The notes below the pieces were generated by a model. That model saw only the letters and a program-made list of their open reading frames with translations, was not told where the DNA came from and did not search any database. Of a stretch of DNA of 64,000 nucleotides, positions 17,743 through 27,060 are shown piece after piece. Both the position numbers and the translations under genes were made by a program. The stretch is from Hymenobacter sp. BT18 (GTDB taxonomy: Bacteria > Bacteroidota > Bacteroidia > Cytophagales > Hymenobacteraceae), in assembly GCF_012273015.1 (NCBI RefSeq), contig NZ_CP050954.1, positions 3,822,001-3,886,000 on the forward strand, given 5' to 3'. Each line of letters begins with the position of its first letter. Position 1 is the first letter of the stretch.

Positions 17743-18801
17743 TTGAACAACTACTTCGTTTCTTTTCAGCAGTTGCGCCGGCAGCCCACGATTGTGGTAG
17801 ACAGCACAGGATTGGGCGCCGCCCTCACGCTGGCCCACTGGCGCGGAGCCGCTACGCCCCCCACCCTGCGCGACGATACCAGTGCCGGCTCGGTGCTCCG
17901 TGCTCTGCGGGCCGATAAAACGCTTGCTCAGGCGGGCCTGGCTGTTACCGCCAACCACTTCGACATAGATGGCTTTGTGGGCGTGTGGGCCCTGCTGAAC
18001 CCGACGCTGGCCTTGCAGCACGGGGAACTGCTGCGCCTGGTAGCTACCCTCGGCGACTTCCGGGAGCTGGACTGGCAGCACCCGCTGGCCGACCACGCCC
18101 TGCAACTGGTGTGCTGGCTGAATGCTGAGGAAGAAACCCGGTTTTATGAGCCCTTCGGGGCCCCGGCCCGCCGCCGTCGGGAAGATGAAGCCTCGGCCGA
18201 GAAGTTTGCCTGGTTTCTGCCCCGCTTTGCCGAGCTACTCCAAAACCCCGAAGCGGGCCAGGCCATCTGGGAGCCGGAATACCAGCGGGTAAAGCAGGCC
18301 CGGGCCGTGGTGCACGGCCCGGCTACCACGGTAAGGCGCTACCCCGACGTTGGCCTGACGGTGGTGACCACGCCCGAACCCCTGCCGTACTACGCCCTGT
18401 TTGCGCCAAGCATCGGCACCGATATGGTGCTAAGCCTGTATGACGGGCAGCGCTACGAGTTCGAGTACAAGTACACCACCTGGATAGACCTGGAAAGCCG
18501 CCCCACGCTGCCCCGCCTGCCCCTCGATGGCCTGGCCAGCCAGCTGAATGCCCGCGAGCAAACGCCCCGCCGCTGGACCTTCGACGGCATTACGGATACG
18601 GGGCCGCTCCTGCGCCTGAGTGGCAAAGGCCTCACCAAGCCCCAGCGCTACGCCAACCCCACTCAGCGGCCCATCTATTCCTCGTCTATTCAGCCCGGGG
18701 CGCTTGAACAGGAAGTAGTGGCCTTTTTCCGGGCAGGCTACGCGGGCATTGAGCCGAAGCGGTACTGGACCTGGGCCGAAATCAGAACGGTAGGGCAGTA
18801 A
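17743..18801 (+). CDS. DUF6687-like hypothetical protein
   Basis: This 352-aa soluble protein has no signal or membrane segment. The N-terminal block PTIVVDSTGLGAALTLAHWRG and VTANHFDIDGFVGVWALLNP recalls the Bacteroidota family I know as DUF6687. The Asp/His pattern in NHFDIDG could bind metal, but no function is established. No in-frame ATG precedes the conserved part, so a TTG start at 17743 is used. It follows the HNH gene and is convergent with sbcC, with only 8 bp between stop codons. Confidence 0.75.
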   Translation: MNNYFVSFQQLRRQPTIVVDSTGLGAALTLAHWRGAATPPTLRDDTSAGSVLRALRADKTLAQAGLAVTANHFDIDGFVGVWALLNPTLALQHGELLRLVATLGDFRELDWQHPLADHALQLVCWLNAEEETRFYEPFGAPARRRREDEASAEKFAWFLPRFAELLQNPEAGQAIWEPEYQRVKQARAVVHGPATTVRRYPDVGLTVVTTPEPLPYYALFAPSIGTDMVLSLYDGQRYEFEYKYTTWIDLESRPTLPRLPLDGLASQLNAREQTPRRWTFDGITDTGPLLRLSGKGLTKPQRYANPTQRPIYSSSIQPGALEQEVVAFFRAGYAGIEPKRYWTWAEIRTVGQ

Positions 18802-18809
18802 GCACTACG

Positions 18810-21800
18810 CTACACTTCCTCCCCAAACCCCAGTACCTGCAGGGAGCTGATGCCGCCCGCGCCCTTGCGCACGCTGATTTGGGTGGTGACGCGCTCCTTC
18901 AGGGCCTCCACGTGGGAGATGATGCCGATGGTTTTGCCGGTGCCCTGCAGCATTTCCAAAGCCGAGAGGGCCACATCCAGCGTGTCGGGGTCGAGCGTGC
19001 CAAAGCCTTCGTCGATGAAGAGCGTGTCAATCTGCGTTTTGCGGCCCGCCAGTTCCGAAAGACCCAGGGCCAGGGCCAGACTCACTAGAAAACTCTCCCC
19101 TCCCGACAACGAGTTCATGGAGCGCACGGACCCGCCCTGGTACTCGTCTTGGATAAGTAAGTCCAGGTGCTGCTCGGGGCTGCGCTGGATGCGGTAGCGG
19201 TCGGTGAAGCGGTGCAGGTGGCGGTTGGCCAGGTCTACGAGGCGGGCCAGGGTGAGGCCCTGGGCAAACTCACTGAACTTCTTGCCATCGGCCGAGCCAA
19301 TAAGCTCCGCCAGCTGCCGCCAGCGGCGAGCTTCCAGCTGCTGCTTTTCCAGAGCCGCCGCCAGCGCGGCGTGGCGCTCCTGCCCGGCGTGGTGGCTGCT
19401 CAGGCGCTCCTGGCGCTGACCCAGCTGTTGGTTGAGTCGCGCCAGGTGCTGATTGTGAGCCGTAAGCTGCTGGTCGATGCTTTCCAGGGGCTCCGGGGTG
19501 AGGGTGCGGCCTTCCTCGTGCTGCAGCAGCGCGGTGGTTTCCTGGAGAGTTTGTTCGGCCAGCGCGACGTCCTGCTCGTGGCGGTGCAACTGGTTGAGTA
19601 GGGTGCTGGCTTCGGCTTCGGCTAGCAGCAGCGCCGGCAGGGCGGCCGGGTCGGGGGTGAGGCCGGCGGCAGCAAGGGCCGCGGCCAGCGCCTGCTGTTG
19701 CTGCTGTTGCGCCTGCTGTTGCTGCTGGGTTTCCTGCTGGCGCTGCTGCAAGCTGTTGGCGGCCACTGTGCGGGCCGTTTCGTGGTGGTTTAGCAGCTGC
19801 TCGGCTTCCTGGCGCTGTTGCTCGGCCTCGCGCACGGCCGCCTCCAGCTGCTGCCGTACCCGGGCTACATCGGCATCGGGGAGCAACTCCTGACGCTGCT
19901 GCTGCTGCTGCTGGATGGCAGCGTGCTGGTCTACCAGGCCTTGCTTGCGAACCTTGAGCCACGCTTGCAGCTCCAGCTGATCGGCTTCGGCTTTGGCCGC
20001 TTCCACGCTCACGCCGCCCAGCGCCTGTTTAGCTTCATGGAGCTGTTTCGTTTTTTGGTCGAACTCGGCCATGCGCTGGCGCGCCAGCTCCATCAGGGCC
20101 TGCCCGTTTTCGGTGGTGAACGGTAAGCCGAAGTACTGGGCGTGGCTTTGGATGGTGGCCCGCACGGGGTGGACCTGGTCTTCGGCATCGGCCAGCTCCT
20201 GGGCCAGCTTACCAGCTTCCTCGCTGTAGGCCAGGTGCTGGCGGGCCGCGGCTTCCTGGTGCAGCTGGGCCTGCTGCACGCGCTGCTCGGCGGTCGTCTG
20301 CTGGTCGCGCAGGGTGCGCAGCGTCTGCACCAGGGCCTTGACGTGCTCGGCGGCGCTTTTCTCCGCCGTTTCGGGCAGCAGCTGAATGGTGGCAGCGGCA
20401 GCAGCTACCGGCTCGGGCCCGGTCTGCTCCAGCATAGTCACGTAAGTATTAAGCCGGTTGAAACGCGCCCCCAGAGCCCTGACCTGTTGGCTAAGTTTTT
20501 CCTCCCGCTCCCGGTCGCGCTGAAAAGCGTCTTCGCTTACGCCCAGCACGCCGGCCAGGTACGGGTGCTCGGTGGCCCCGCACACCGGGCAGGGCTGACC
20601 CGCTTCCAGCAGCAGGCGCGTATCGGCGTGGGAGAGGATAAGCTGCTGCATGTGCAGGCTGCGGCGCAGGTCGTCCCAATGCAGCTGCTCGCGCTCCTGC
20701 TCCTGCTGCAGGCTGGCCACGTGGTAGCGCAGGCGCCGTAGCCACTCGTCGCGGTCCTGGCTGGCTTCGGCCAAACGGCTGGTATGCGTTAGCAGCTCCT
20801 GGCGGGCCACCTCAGCAGCTTGCTGCTGGGTGGCGGCTTCGGTGGCGGCCTGTTGCTGCCGGAGCCGGGCTTCGTGCAGGCGCTGGCTTAGCTGGCCCAG
20901 GGCCGATTTCAAGCCGGCCCACTGCTGCAGGTTGGCCGAAAGCTCGGGCAGGTCGGTGGCCAGCTCACCGGCTACGGCGTTCAACAGCAGCCACTTTTCG
21001 GCTTCCCTGACTTGCTCCCCCAAAATGGCCGCCCGTTGGCTGGTCACTTCAGCCGCCGCTTTCAGGCGTTTGCACTGCTCGTTTCTCTCTTCGTATTCGG
21101 CCTTGCCCAGTAGCAGCTGCCGCCGGGCCTCGGCCATCAGCAGGTCCAGCTGCTCGGCTTCGCGCAGGCGGGGCTCCTGGTGTTTTTGCGCGGCGGTGGC
21201 TTGCTCATGTGCCTGACGGGCGGCATTGCGGGCGGTTTCGGCGGCGGTGCGGCGCGCCTCCAGCAGGGGCAGTTGCTCCCGGAGCTGCGCCGTTTCCCGC
21301 TCCAGGCCGGCCAGTTGCTCGGTGGCGCGGCGTAGCAGGGCGTAGTCGGTGGCGAAAGGAGCGGCCTGCTGATGCAAAGCCAGGCGCTGGCGCAGCGGAG
21401 CGAGGGCATCGGCCTGAGCCGTCAACTGCTGGCGGCGCTGGTGCGTGGTGTGCAGCTTCTCGCGCAGCTCCCGCAGGCGCAAGTGCCACTGGCGCGCCGC
21501 CAGCAGGTGCTCTTGGGTGGCCGTGGCGGCCGTGAGCTGCCGGGTAAGGTCCTCAACCTCCGCCTCCAGAAGCCCTACTTCCTCGGCCGACAGCAGTAGC
21601 ACGCCCGCCAGGCCGGTGCGCAGCTGCTCTATCTGCTGGGTTTCGTGCTTGGCTCGCTCGAAGGCGGCGCGGGAAATATCGGAGTACTTCCGGGTGTCAG
21701 TGATTTTCTCCAGGAGCTGGGCCCGCTCCCCGGCCGGGGCTTTCAGAAAGCGGGTGAAGTCGCCCTGGGCCAGCAAGACCGAGCGCAGGAACTGCCGGTA

Positions 21801-22244
21801 CTCCAGGCCGCTCAGCTCGGCTATTTTCGCCGGAACCTTCGACTTGTAGGTTTCCAGGAACTCCCAGGTTTCGGGACCGTCGGCGGCCGGTTTCCGTTCG
21901 CTCAGCTCCATGCGCGGGTCCTGCAGCTTGCCCTCAGGGCGCTTGCGGGCGCGGTACTGGCCCCACTTGCTGCGGTACTCCCGGCCATTGACCTCAAACT
22001 CCACTTCGGCCCAGCTTTCGCCCGTGCCGTGGCTCATTACCTGCTCGGGGCCGGTGCTTTCGTGGCGGGGTACCTGCCCGTAGAGGGCCAGGGTAATAGC
22101 GTCGAGAATGGTGGTTTTGCCGGCGCCGGTAGGCCCCGTAATGGCAAACAGGCCCGCATCTACCAAAGGGCTCTGACTGAAATCAACGGTATGTTCGCCG
22201 CGCAGGGAGTTGAGGTTGAAGAAGCGGACGCGGAGAATTTTCAT
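18810..22244 (-). CDS. sbcC: Exonuclease SbcCD, ATPase subunit SbcC
   Basis: This 1144-aa Rad50/SMC-type protein works with SbcD to open DNA hairpins and process ends. It has Walker A GPTGAGKTTILDAI near residue 36, long coiled coils around the zinc-hook CPVC (Cys552 to Cys555), signature LSGGESFLVSLALALG near 1046, and Walker B LFIDEGFGTLD near 1077. A Gln-rich stretch in the second coiled coil is unusual but in frame. The sbcD gene is not adjacent; it lies 14 kb downstream in the window on the same strand. Start ATG 22244 gives the expected N-terminus MKILRVRFFNLNSLRG. Confidence 0.96.
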   Translation of the reverse strand: MKILRVRFFNLNSLRGEHTVDFSQSPLVDAGLFAITGPTGAGKTTILDAITLALYGQVPRHESTGPEQVMSHGTGESWAEVEFEVNGREYRSKWGQYRARKRPEGKLQDPRMELSERKPAADGPETWEFLETYKSKVPAKIAELSGLEYRQFLRSVLLAQGDFTRFLKAPAGERAQLLEKITDTRKYSDISRAAFERAKHETQQIEQLRTGLAGVLLLSAEEVGLLEAEVEDLTRQLTAATATQEHLLAARQWHLRLRELREKLHTTHQRRQQLTAQADALAPLRQRLALHQQAAPFATDYALLRRATEQLAGLERETAQLREQLPLLEARRTAAETARNAARQAHEQATAAQKHQEPRLREAEQLDLLMAEARRQLLLGKAEYEERNEQCKRLKAAAEVTSQRAAILGEQVREAEKWLLLNAVAGELATDLPELSANLQQWAGLKSALGQLSQRLHEARLRQQQAATEAATQQQAAEVARQELLTHTSRLAEASQDRDEWLRRLRYHVASLQQEQEREQLHWDDLRRSLHMQQLILSHADTRLLLEAGQPCPVCGATEHPYLAGVLGVSEDAFQRDREREEKLSQQVRALGARFNRLNTYVTMLEQTGPEPVAAAAATIQLLPETAEKSAAEHVKALVQTLRTLRDQQTTAEQRVQQAQLHQEAAARQHLAYSEEAGKLAQELADAEDQVHPVRATIQSHAQYFGLPFTTENGQALMELARQRMAEFDQKTKQLHEAKQALGGVSVEAAKAEADQLELQAWLKVRKQGLVDQHAAIQQQQQQRQELLPDADVARVRQQLEAAVREAEQQRQEAEQLLNHHETARTVAANSLQQRQQETQQQQQAQQQQQQALAAALAAAGLTPDPAALPALLLAEAEASTLLNQLHRHEQDVALAEQTLQETTALLQHEEGRTLTPEPLESIDQQLTAHNQHLARLNQQLGQRQERLSSHHAGQERHAALAAALEKQQLEARRWRQLAELIGSADGKKFSEFAQGLTLARLVDLANRHLHRFTDRYRIQRSPEQHLDLLIQDEYQGGSVRSMNSLSGGESFLVSLALALGLSELAGRKTQIDTLFIDEGFGTLDPDTLDVALSALEMLQGTGKTIGIISHVEALKERVTTQISVRKGAGGISSLQVLGFGEEV

Positions 22245-22446
22245 GCAGGCAAAACGGCCGGGGAGAGTAGCCGGGGAAAAGGAGAAAAGTGTGGCGGGTA
22301 GGCTCCGGGTGGCGGCCGGGCATACCGCCCACGAAGTTACGCCGAAGACGGGGTTCCACGGCCTTTCCAGGTCATTAAGAAAGCAAACAGCAGCAACGTC
22401 AACTACAGCTTCCTATATTCCCGGCTTCAACGCTGTGCAAAAGCTT

Positions 22447-22594
22447 ATGAGTCGCTACCGCGCTGCGCTCCTTCTCCTCAGTTTTCCAGTTCCTGACCCG
22501 GGCCCAAACACCCGACCTCGCCGGTCGGGTGAATCCGCTGCTGGGCACGGACTCCAAGCCCAGTCATGGCTCCGCCCAGGGCATGAGTTGCTAG
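22447..22594 (+). pseudogene. Remnant of the 5' end of a GH92 alpha-mannosidase gene
   Basis: An ATG at 22447 opens a signal-peptide-like MSRYRAALLLLS. After a shift of one base, the next frame reads RAQTPDLAGRVNPLLGTDSK followed by PSHGSAQGMS and a stop at 22594. The phrase VNPLLGTDSKPS is the hallmark start of many Bacteroidota GH92 enzymes. The rest of the gene, more than 2 kb, is missing. The 22245-22446 part of this spacer shows no other feature. Confidence 0.6.
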
Positions 22595-22674
22595 CTGCCG
22601 CAGATGGGGGAGATGGATAGCAGGCATATCAGCACCGGGCCGGTAATCCCAACGCAACACAAAAGAATTAAGCT

Positions 22675-23166
22675 ATGAAAAACTGGTATGCGCTTCTGAG
22701 CGGTGTAGCCGTGCTGGCCGCCTGTGCCACTACAAAACCTATTGCCCCGGTTGCGGCAGTAGCCGCCAAGCCCATTGATGCGGCCCTTTACCGCACCATT
22801 GCCCGGCAGGATAGTCTGATGTTTGTGGCCTTCAACCGGCACGATGTGGAACGGCTTCAAACCTTCTTCGCCGAAGACCTGGAATTCTACCACGACAAAG
22901 GTGGGCTGGCCAACTTCCAGCAAACCATGCAAGGCTTCCGGAACATGTTCGACCAGAACAAAACCACCGGCCTGAACCGCCAGCTAGTGCCCGGCACGTT
23001 GGAGGTATTCCCCATCAAGGGCTATGGGGCCGTAGAAACCTACCAGCACCGCTTCTGCCACGTGGAAAACGGCAAAGACGACTGCGGTACCTTTAAGAAC
23101 ATGATGGTGTGGCGCCTGAAAGACGGGCAGTGGAAAGTAACCCGCGTCGTCAGCTACGACCACTAA
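22675..23166 (+). CDS. NTF2-like (DUF4440/SnoaL-type) lipoprotein
   Basis: The product has 163 aa. A signal with lipobox VLAAC (Cys17) is followed by an NTF2-like cone-shaped domain, about residues 38-163. It begins DAALYRTIARQDSLMFVAFN with the typical NRHDVERLQTFFAEDLEFYHD and ends MMVWRLKDGQWKVTRVVSYDH. Such small domains bind or isomerise small ligands; in secreted Bacteroidota proteins the role is unknown. The start codon is well placed for the signal peptide. The gene lies alone, just after the GH92 remnant. Confidence 0.88.
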   Translation: MKNWYALLSGVAVLAACATTKPIAPVAAVAAKPIDAALYRTIARQDSLMFVAFNRHDVERLQTFFAEDLEFYHDKGGLANFQQTMQGFRNMFDQNKTTGLNRQLVPGTLEVFPIKGYGAVETYQHRFCHVENGKDDCGTFKNMMVWRLKDGQWKVTRVVSYDH

Positions 23167-23277
23167 CAAGCGGTTTGGGCAGCTGAAAACCATCAATAGG
23201 GAGTAGAAACGCCGCCTGGTACTCTTACGAGCTATTGAGCAAGCGTCTTAAAAATTACCTCAGGAGCTTTTAGGTTG

Positions 23278-25356
23278 CTACTGCTTCACCACCTTTAGAT
23301 GGTAAGCAGCCTTGCCGATGGTTGCCTGCACGAAGTAGATGCCGGGGGCCAATGCTTGAGCGGGTTTGATAGCCAGCTCATGTTTCCCAGCGGGCAATTG
23401 GCCGTACTCCACCAGGCTTAGCTGGCGGCCCGTTACGTCCAGCACGCGCACCCGCACCGAGGCGCGGGCCGTGAGCGTGGTGCGCAGGGTAAGCGCCGAC
23501 CCAAAGGGGTTAGGAAATACGTCGGTAGCGGTGGCCGGGCCGGCTGGCTGGGCCGCCGTTACGTTGCCGCAGCTGCCGGGCATGTTGGCATCCAGCCAGG
23601 CAAAGCGCCCCTTTATCCATTTTTTCAGGGCCGCAATTTCGCCCGGATAATCGGCCGGGATGGGGGAGGGGTTGGGCCACGTGTAGGTACCCAGAATAGG
23701 CCAACGCTGGAAGTGCCGCGTCTGAGCTTCGTCGAGGTGGGTGGCGGTGGAGTCGATGTAGGTGTTGAGGCGGTCCAGGCTGAGGGTACGCTGGCGCAGT
23801 TCTTTCCAGCGGCACTGCAGGGCAGCGGTGAAAGCCGGGTCCTGGAGCAGGCGGGTCCACCAGAAGGGAATCTGCGACGGGTCATCCCGGCACACGCTGT
23901 TGAAGTTGTAGGCCCAGCCGGTTTCCGAGTCGCCGCCGCAGTAGTCGGCATTCCACCAGGCCAGGTTGTAGTCCCAGGCGGGCCCAGCGTAGATCTTGCC
24001 CCCGTCGCTGCGGCGCTTTTTGTGTAGGTAGGTGCTTAGACGAAAGCCGTCTACGTTCTTGCTGATTTCATTCAGGATAAAGTAATCCACGAAGGAGCTG
24101 ACGTCGATATACTTCGCGTAGCCGGTTTTGGGGTCGGCAAAGTCGGCCGAAGCCAGGGCCGTTTCCATTGAGTCGACGTAGGCCTGCAGGTACTTGGCCT
24201 GCTGGGGCTGAATCTCATCGGCCTTGGGGTACTCGTAGAGGAAGCGTGGGGTGCGGCCCGTGGAAGTGCGCTGCTTGGAGTCCCAGCCTTCGTTGCCGCC
24301 CGAGCCCGTGGGCTTGTCAATCTTGAAGATGTAGCCGCCCGTGAGCTTGTTGCCGGAAATATCCACCGGGTCAATCTTCTTGATGTTGACCCGGTTGGCG
24401 TCGCGCTTGATCTTTTCCATCATCACGTAGATGCCCTGGTACTGCCCGTTGAGCACCAGCTCGCAGTAGCGGGTGCGGGAGGCGTAGTGGCCCGTGTGGT
24501 TGGCTATATCATAGCTCAGCACGTTGCGCATGCCGGTTTTGTCGTTGTAGGGCGCGTAGAGCACCCAGGCATTTTCCTCGGGCATGCCCAGCACCACGGT
24601 GTCGTTTTCGGCGTTGGCCGTGTTGCGGGTTTCAATGCTGTAGGACTTCTGCGGAAACATCTGCGAGGAGCTGCCGCGCAGCTCAATGCCAATCTTGTTG
24701 TGGAAGTCGTTGTAGGGGTCGGCTAGGCGGTTGCGCTTGCCCGGACCGTTGTTGATGATGCCCATGTAGGCATCCACCTTGGGCTCGTCGGGGATAGTGC
24801 GGCCGTCGGTGTTAATCACCACAATGGGCAGATTGGACGATACAAAGCCGGGGGGCGTGGCGGGCTGGTTGCCGAACGTGAGCGTCCAGGACGTGACGCT
24901 GCCTACACTGCCGCTTTGCGCGTCGCGCACGCGCAGGCTCCAGGTACCATTGCCTTGCCGGTTGTTGTTGAACTGACCCAGTACACCCTCGGGCCGGAAG
25001 CTGTTCGTGAACGGTGGCGACCCCGCCTTCACGGAGTATGGCGCCGTAGCGGAAAAGCACGTGTTGGTATAGTTGGCCCCGCTGCCCCCGTTGCGCACCG
25101 ATAAGTCCACCACCGTGCCATCGGGTCCCTGCAGCTGCACCACCAGGTTGCCCACGCTGGGGTGGGCAATGGTCACGCACACCGACTCCAGGCCAAACAG
25201 GTCGTTGAGGGAGGCGGCTGCTAGGTCGCTCACCGGCAGCGGAAAGCTCGTGGTGACGTTGTCGTCGGGGATGCTCCCGCCACTGGCGGTAAAGGTTTGC
25301 GCCGGGGCCGTCAGGCAGGCGGACAGCAGGCAAACCAGGAATAAGAGTTTTTTCAT
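23278..25356 (-). CDS. Secreted CotH-kinase-family protein with P-domain and T9SS sorting domain
   Basis: The product has 692 aa. A signal peptide (MKKLLFLVCLLSACLTAPAQ) precedes a proprotein-convertase P-like beta-sandwich (about 25-150, NLVVQLQGPDGTVVDLSV). A CotH spore-coat-kinase-like domain follows (about 170-560), with FPQKSYSIETRN, GQYQGIYVMMEKIKRD and AGPAWDYNLAWWN. A C-terminal sorting-like domain (VFPNPFGSALTLR to VKVVKQ) indicates export by the type IX system and surface attachment. ATG 25356 is chosen because a longer ORF reads through the divergent promoter region. CotH proteins phosphorylate secreted proteins in Bacillus; the target here is unknown. Confidence 0.92.
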   Translation of the reverse strand: MKKLLFLVCLLSACLTAPAQTFTASGGSIPDDNVTTSFPLPVSDLAAASLNDLFGLESVCVTIAHPSVGNLVVQLQGPDGTVVDLSVRNGGSGANYTNTCFSATAPYSVKAGSPPFTNSFRPEGVLGQFNNNRQGNGTWSLRVRDAQSGSVGSVTSWTLTFGNQPATPPGFVSSNLPIVVINTDGRTIPDEPKVDAYMGIINNGPGKRNRLADPYNDFHNKIGIELRGSSSQMFPQKSYSIETRNTANAENDTVVLGMPEENAWVLYAPYNDKTGMRNVLSYDIANHTGHYASRTRYCELVLNGQYQGIYVMMEKIKRDANRVNIKKIDPVDISGNKLTGGYIFKIDKPTGSGGNEGWDSKQRTSTGRTPRFLYEYPKADEIQPQQAKYLQAYVDSMETALASADFADPKTGYAKYIDVSSFVDYFILNEISKNVDGFRLSTYLHKKRRSDGGKIYAGPAWDYNLAWWNADYCGGDSETGWAYNFNSVCRDDPSQIPFWWTRLLQDPAFTAALQCRWKELRQRTLSLDRLNTYIDSTATHLDEAQTRHFQRWPILGTYTWPNPSPIPADYPGEIAALKKWIKGRFAWLDANMPGSCGNVTAAQPAGPATATDVFPNPFGSALTLRTTLTARASVRVRVLDVTGRQLSLVEYGQLPAGKHELAIKPAQALAPGIYFVQATIGKAAYHLKVVKQ

Positions 25357-25626
25357 AGCGCAGAACAAGGCGAGAAAGATACGCCACGCCTGGTAAACAC
25401 CCGTGATAATCAGCACAATTCCCGGTAGAAAGTCCCCCGGACCTTCGACAACCGCGGGAGGGCCGGGGCAACCTGCATGAGGAATGCCCCTTATCTTCGG
25501 TAGCGTAATTGGGCGATGGTAGCCGCCGCAAAAAGGCCTGACCGCCTGCCTGTGTTTCAACAGAGGTATTGTGGTCAGGCTTCGATTGTGCCCAACCTGG
25601 CCTTTCCACGCCCCGAAAGCAAGTAC

Positions 25627-26514
25627 ATGCCCATTACCGAAATAGCGGCTGCGCTGGAGGCGCTGGAAGCCAATCCGGCGCTTACCCACAAGTCCAGCTT
25701 TTCTAGCCGGGCCGAAGCCCAGGATGAACTGGAAATACGTGTCCTCGACCGGCTGGCTGACTTGCGGGCAGTTGGCGCAACAGCCGACATACGCCGCCTG
25801 AAAAGCCGGGCCAAAGCCCTGCAAGCCCGCTTTTGGGCCCTCGACCAAGAGATATTTGCAACGCTTCGGGCCACTATCCGGGCCGGGAGCTACTTCCCGG
25901 CCAGCCTGCGGGCTCAACTGCTGACCCTGGCCGGGAACATCAGCCAGGACGGCGCACCTGCCACCCACTACGACAGCCTCGATGTGCTGACTAATGGCCT
26001 GTTTCCGGTGCCCGCCCAGCTGCCGGCGCCCGAAGAGCGCGACCCGGAAATGGTATATTACCAGAAAACCCCGGCCCGCATTATCCTGGAACTGGCCGCC
26101 AAACTCACCCCGAAGGACGTGCTTTATGACCTGGGCTCGGGCCTGGGCCAGGTGCCACTGCTGGTGCAGCTGCTTAGTGGGGCCACTGCCCGCGGCATTG
26201 AAATTGAGCCTACCTACTGCCGCCACGCCCAGGCCTGCGCCCACGACTTAAACCTGCCGCAAGTGCAGTTTCAGTGCGCCGATGTCCGCACCGCCGACTA
26301 CGCCGACGCCACCGCGTTTTACCTGTTTACGCCCTTCACGGGCCATATTATGCAGCAGGTGCTGGCCCAGCTGCAGGCCCTGGCCCGGCAACGGCCGCTG
26401 CGGCTCTTTTCCTACGGGCCGAGCACCGAGGCACTGCGGCAACAAGCGTGGCTGCAGCGGTTAGATTTGGGTACGCATTTGTACCAGCTAGCTGAGTTTC
26501 AAAGCACCCAGTAA
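25627..26514 (+). CDS. SAM-dependent methyltransferase-like protein
   Basis: About 295 aa. A helical N-terminal part (EIAAALEALEANPALTHKSS) precedes a Rossmann methyltransferase core. The SAM motif is VLYDLGSGLGQVPLLVQLL, the acidic strand-2 end ARGIEIEPTYC and motif II QFQCADVRTADYADA. The methyl acceptor is unknown. ATG 25627 is preferred because conserved-looking sequence starts there, though an ATG at 25516 is also in frame. A TATCTTCG sequence near 25493 could be its -7 box and would be compatible with either start. Confidence 0.82.
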   Translation: MPITEIAAALEALEANPALTHKSSFSSRAEAQDELEIRVLDRLADLRAVGATADIRRLKSRAKALQARFWALDQEIFATLRATIRAGSYFPASLRAQLLTLAGNISQDGAPATHYDSLDVLTNGLFPVPAQLPAPEERDPEMVYYQKTPARIILELAAKLTPKDVLYDLGSGLGQVPLLVQLLSGATARGIEIEPTYCRHAQACAHDLNLPQVQFQCADVRTADYADATAFYLFTPFTGHIMQQVLAQLQALARQRPLRLFSYGPSTEALRQQAWLQRLDLGTHLYQLAEFQSTQ

Positions 26515-26589
26515 AGACGCATACTGGCGGCTTAGCTGTTGCTGATATTTGTTCTATTATTTGACGGTGGTTTCTATCTTTTCAAGTCT

Positions 26590-26945
26590 ATGAATCTGAT
26601 AGCTGGTTTTGTACTAGTGACGATTTTAAGTAGCTGGACTGCCGGATCATCTACCGGATCCTATCCTGCTTGGCTGCGTCAGCACTACAGCTGCCAACAT
26701 AAGTGGCAATATGTCTATCTTAATCCTGATACACAGGGGACGGTGGTTTATCATGCCAATGCTGATTTTTGTGTGGCTTAGAACCTACGGCATCCGTTAC
26801 GCTCATCCGAATCACTACGGGTGATACCGTTAGAATAGTAGAGCCATGTAACACCCAGAGGAAGTTTACTGTCGGGCAGAGAATTATGGTTAAGTCGGAG
26901 CCTGGCAACGATTTCAGTTCTTTTCATACACCTGATGACCCCTAG
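26590..26945 (+). pseudogene. Frameshifted small secreted protein gene
   Basis: Frame 1 from ATG 26590 encodes a signal peptide (MNLIAGFVLVTILSSWTAG) and a Cys-containing domain, then stops at 26779-26781. Starting at 26778, the neighbouring frame continues with protein-like text (LEPTASVTLIRITTGDTVRI to FHTPDDP, stop at 26943-26945). Adding a single T in GGCTTAG would fuse the two parts into about 119 aa. Either the gene is newly broken or the base is a sequencing error. I do not recognise the family. Confidence 0.55.
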
Positions 26946-27060
26946 GCTTGTACACTCAAGGCGACTTGCTACGGTACCGTAAAAGCAAAGTAGCAACTAC
27001 TGTTGCGTTGAGCCGCTGTTGGGCTTGCAACAGCAGTTTGCACCAAATTATCTCATAGCA

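Noticed and set aside
19693..19740. CAG/TGC-rich tract in sbcC suggesting a microsatellite or CRISPR-like repeat
   Set aside because: It is the in-frame poly-Gln part of the SbcC coiled coil, without regular spacers.
25357..26244. N-terminal extension of the CotH ORF (296 codons)
   Set aside because: It lacks a start signal and reads antisense to the methyltransferase. A signal peptide begins cleanly at 25356.
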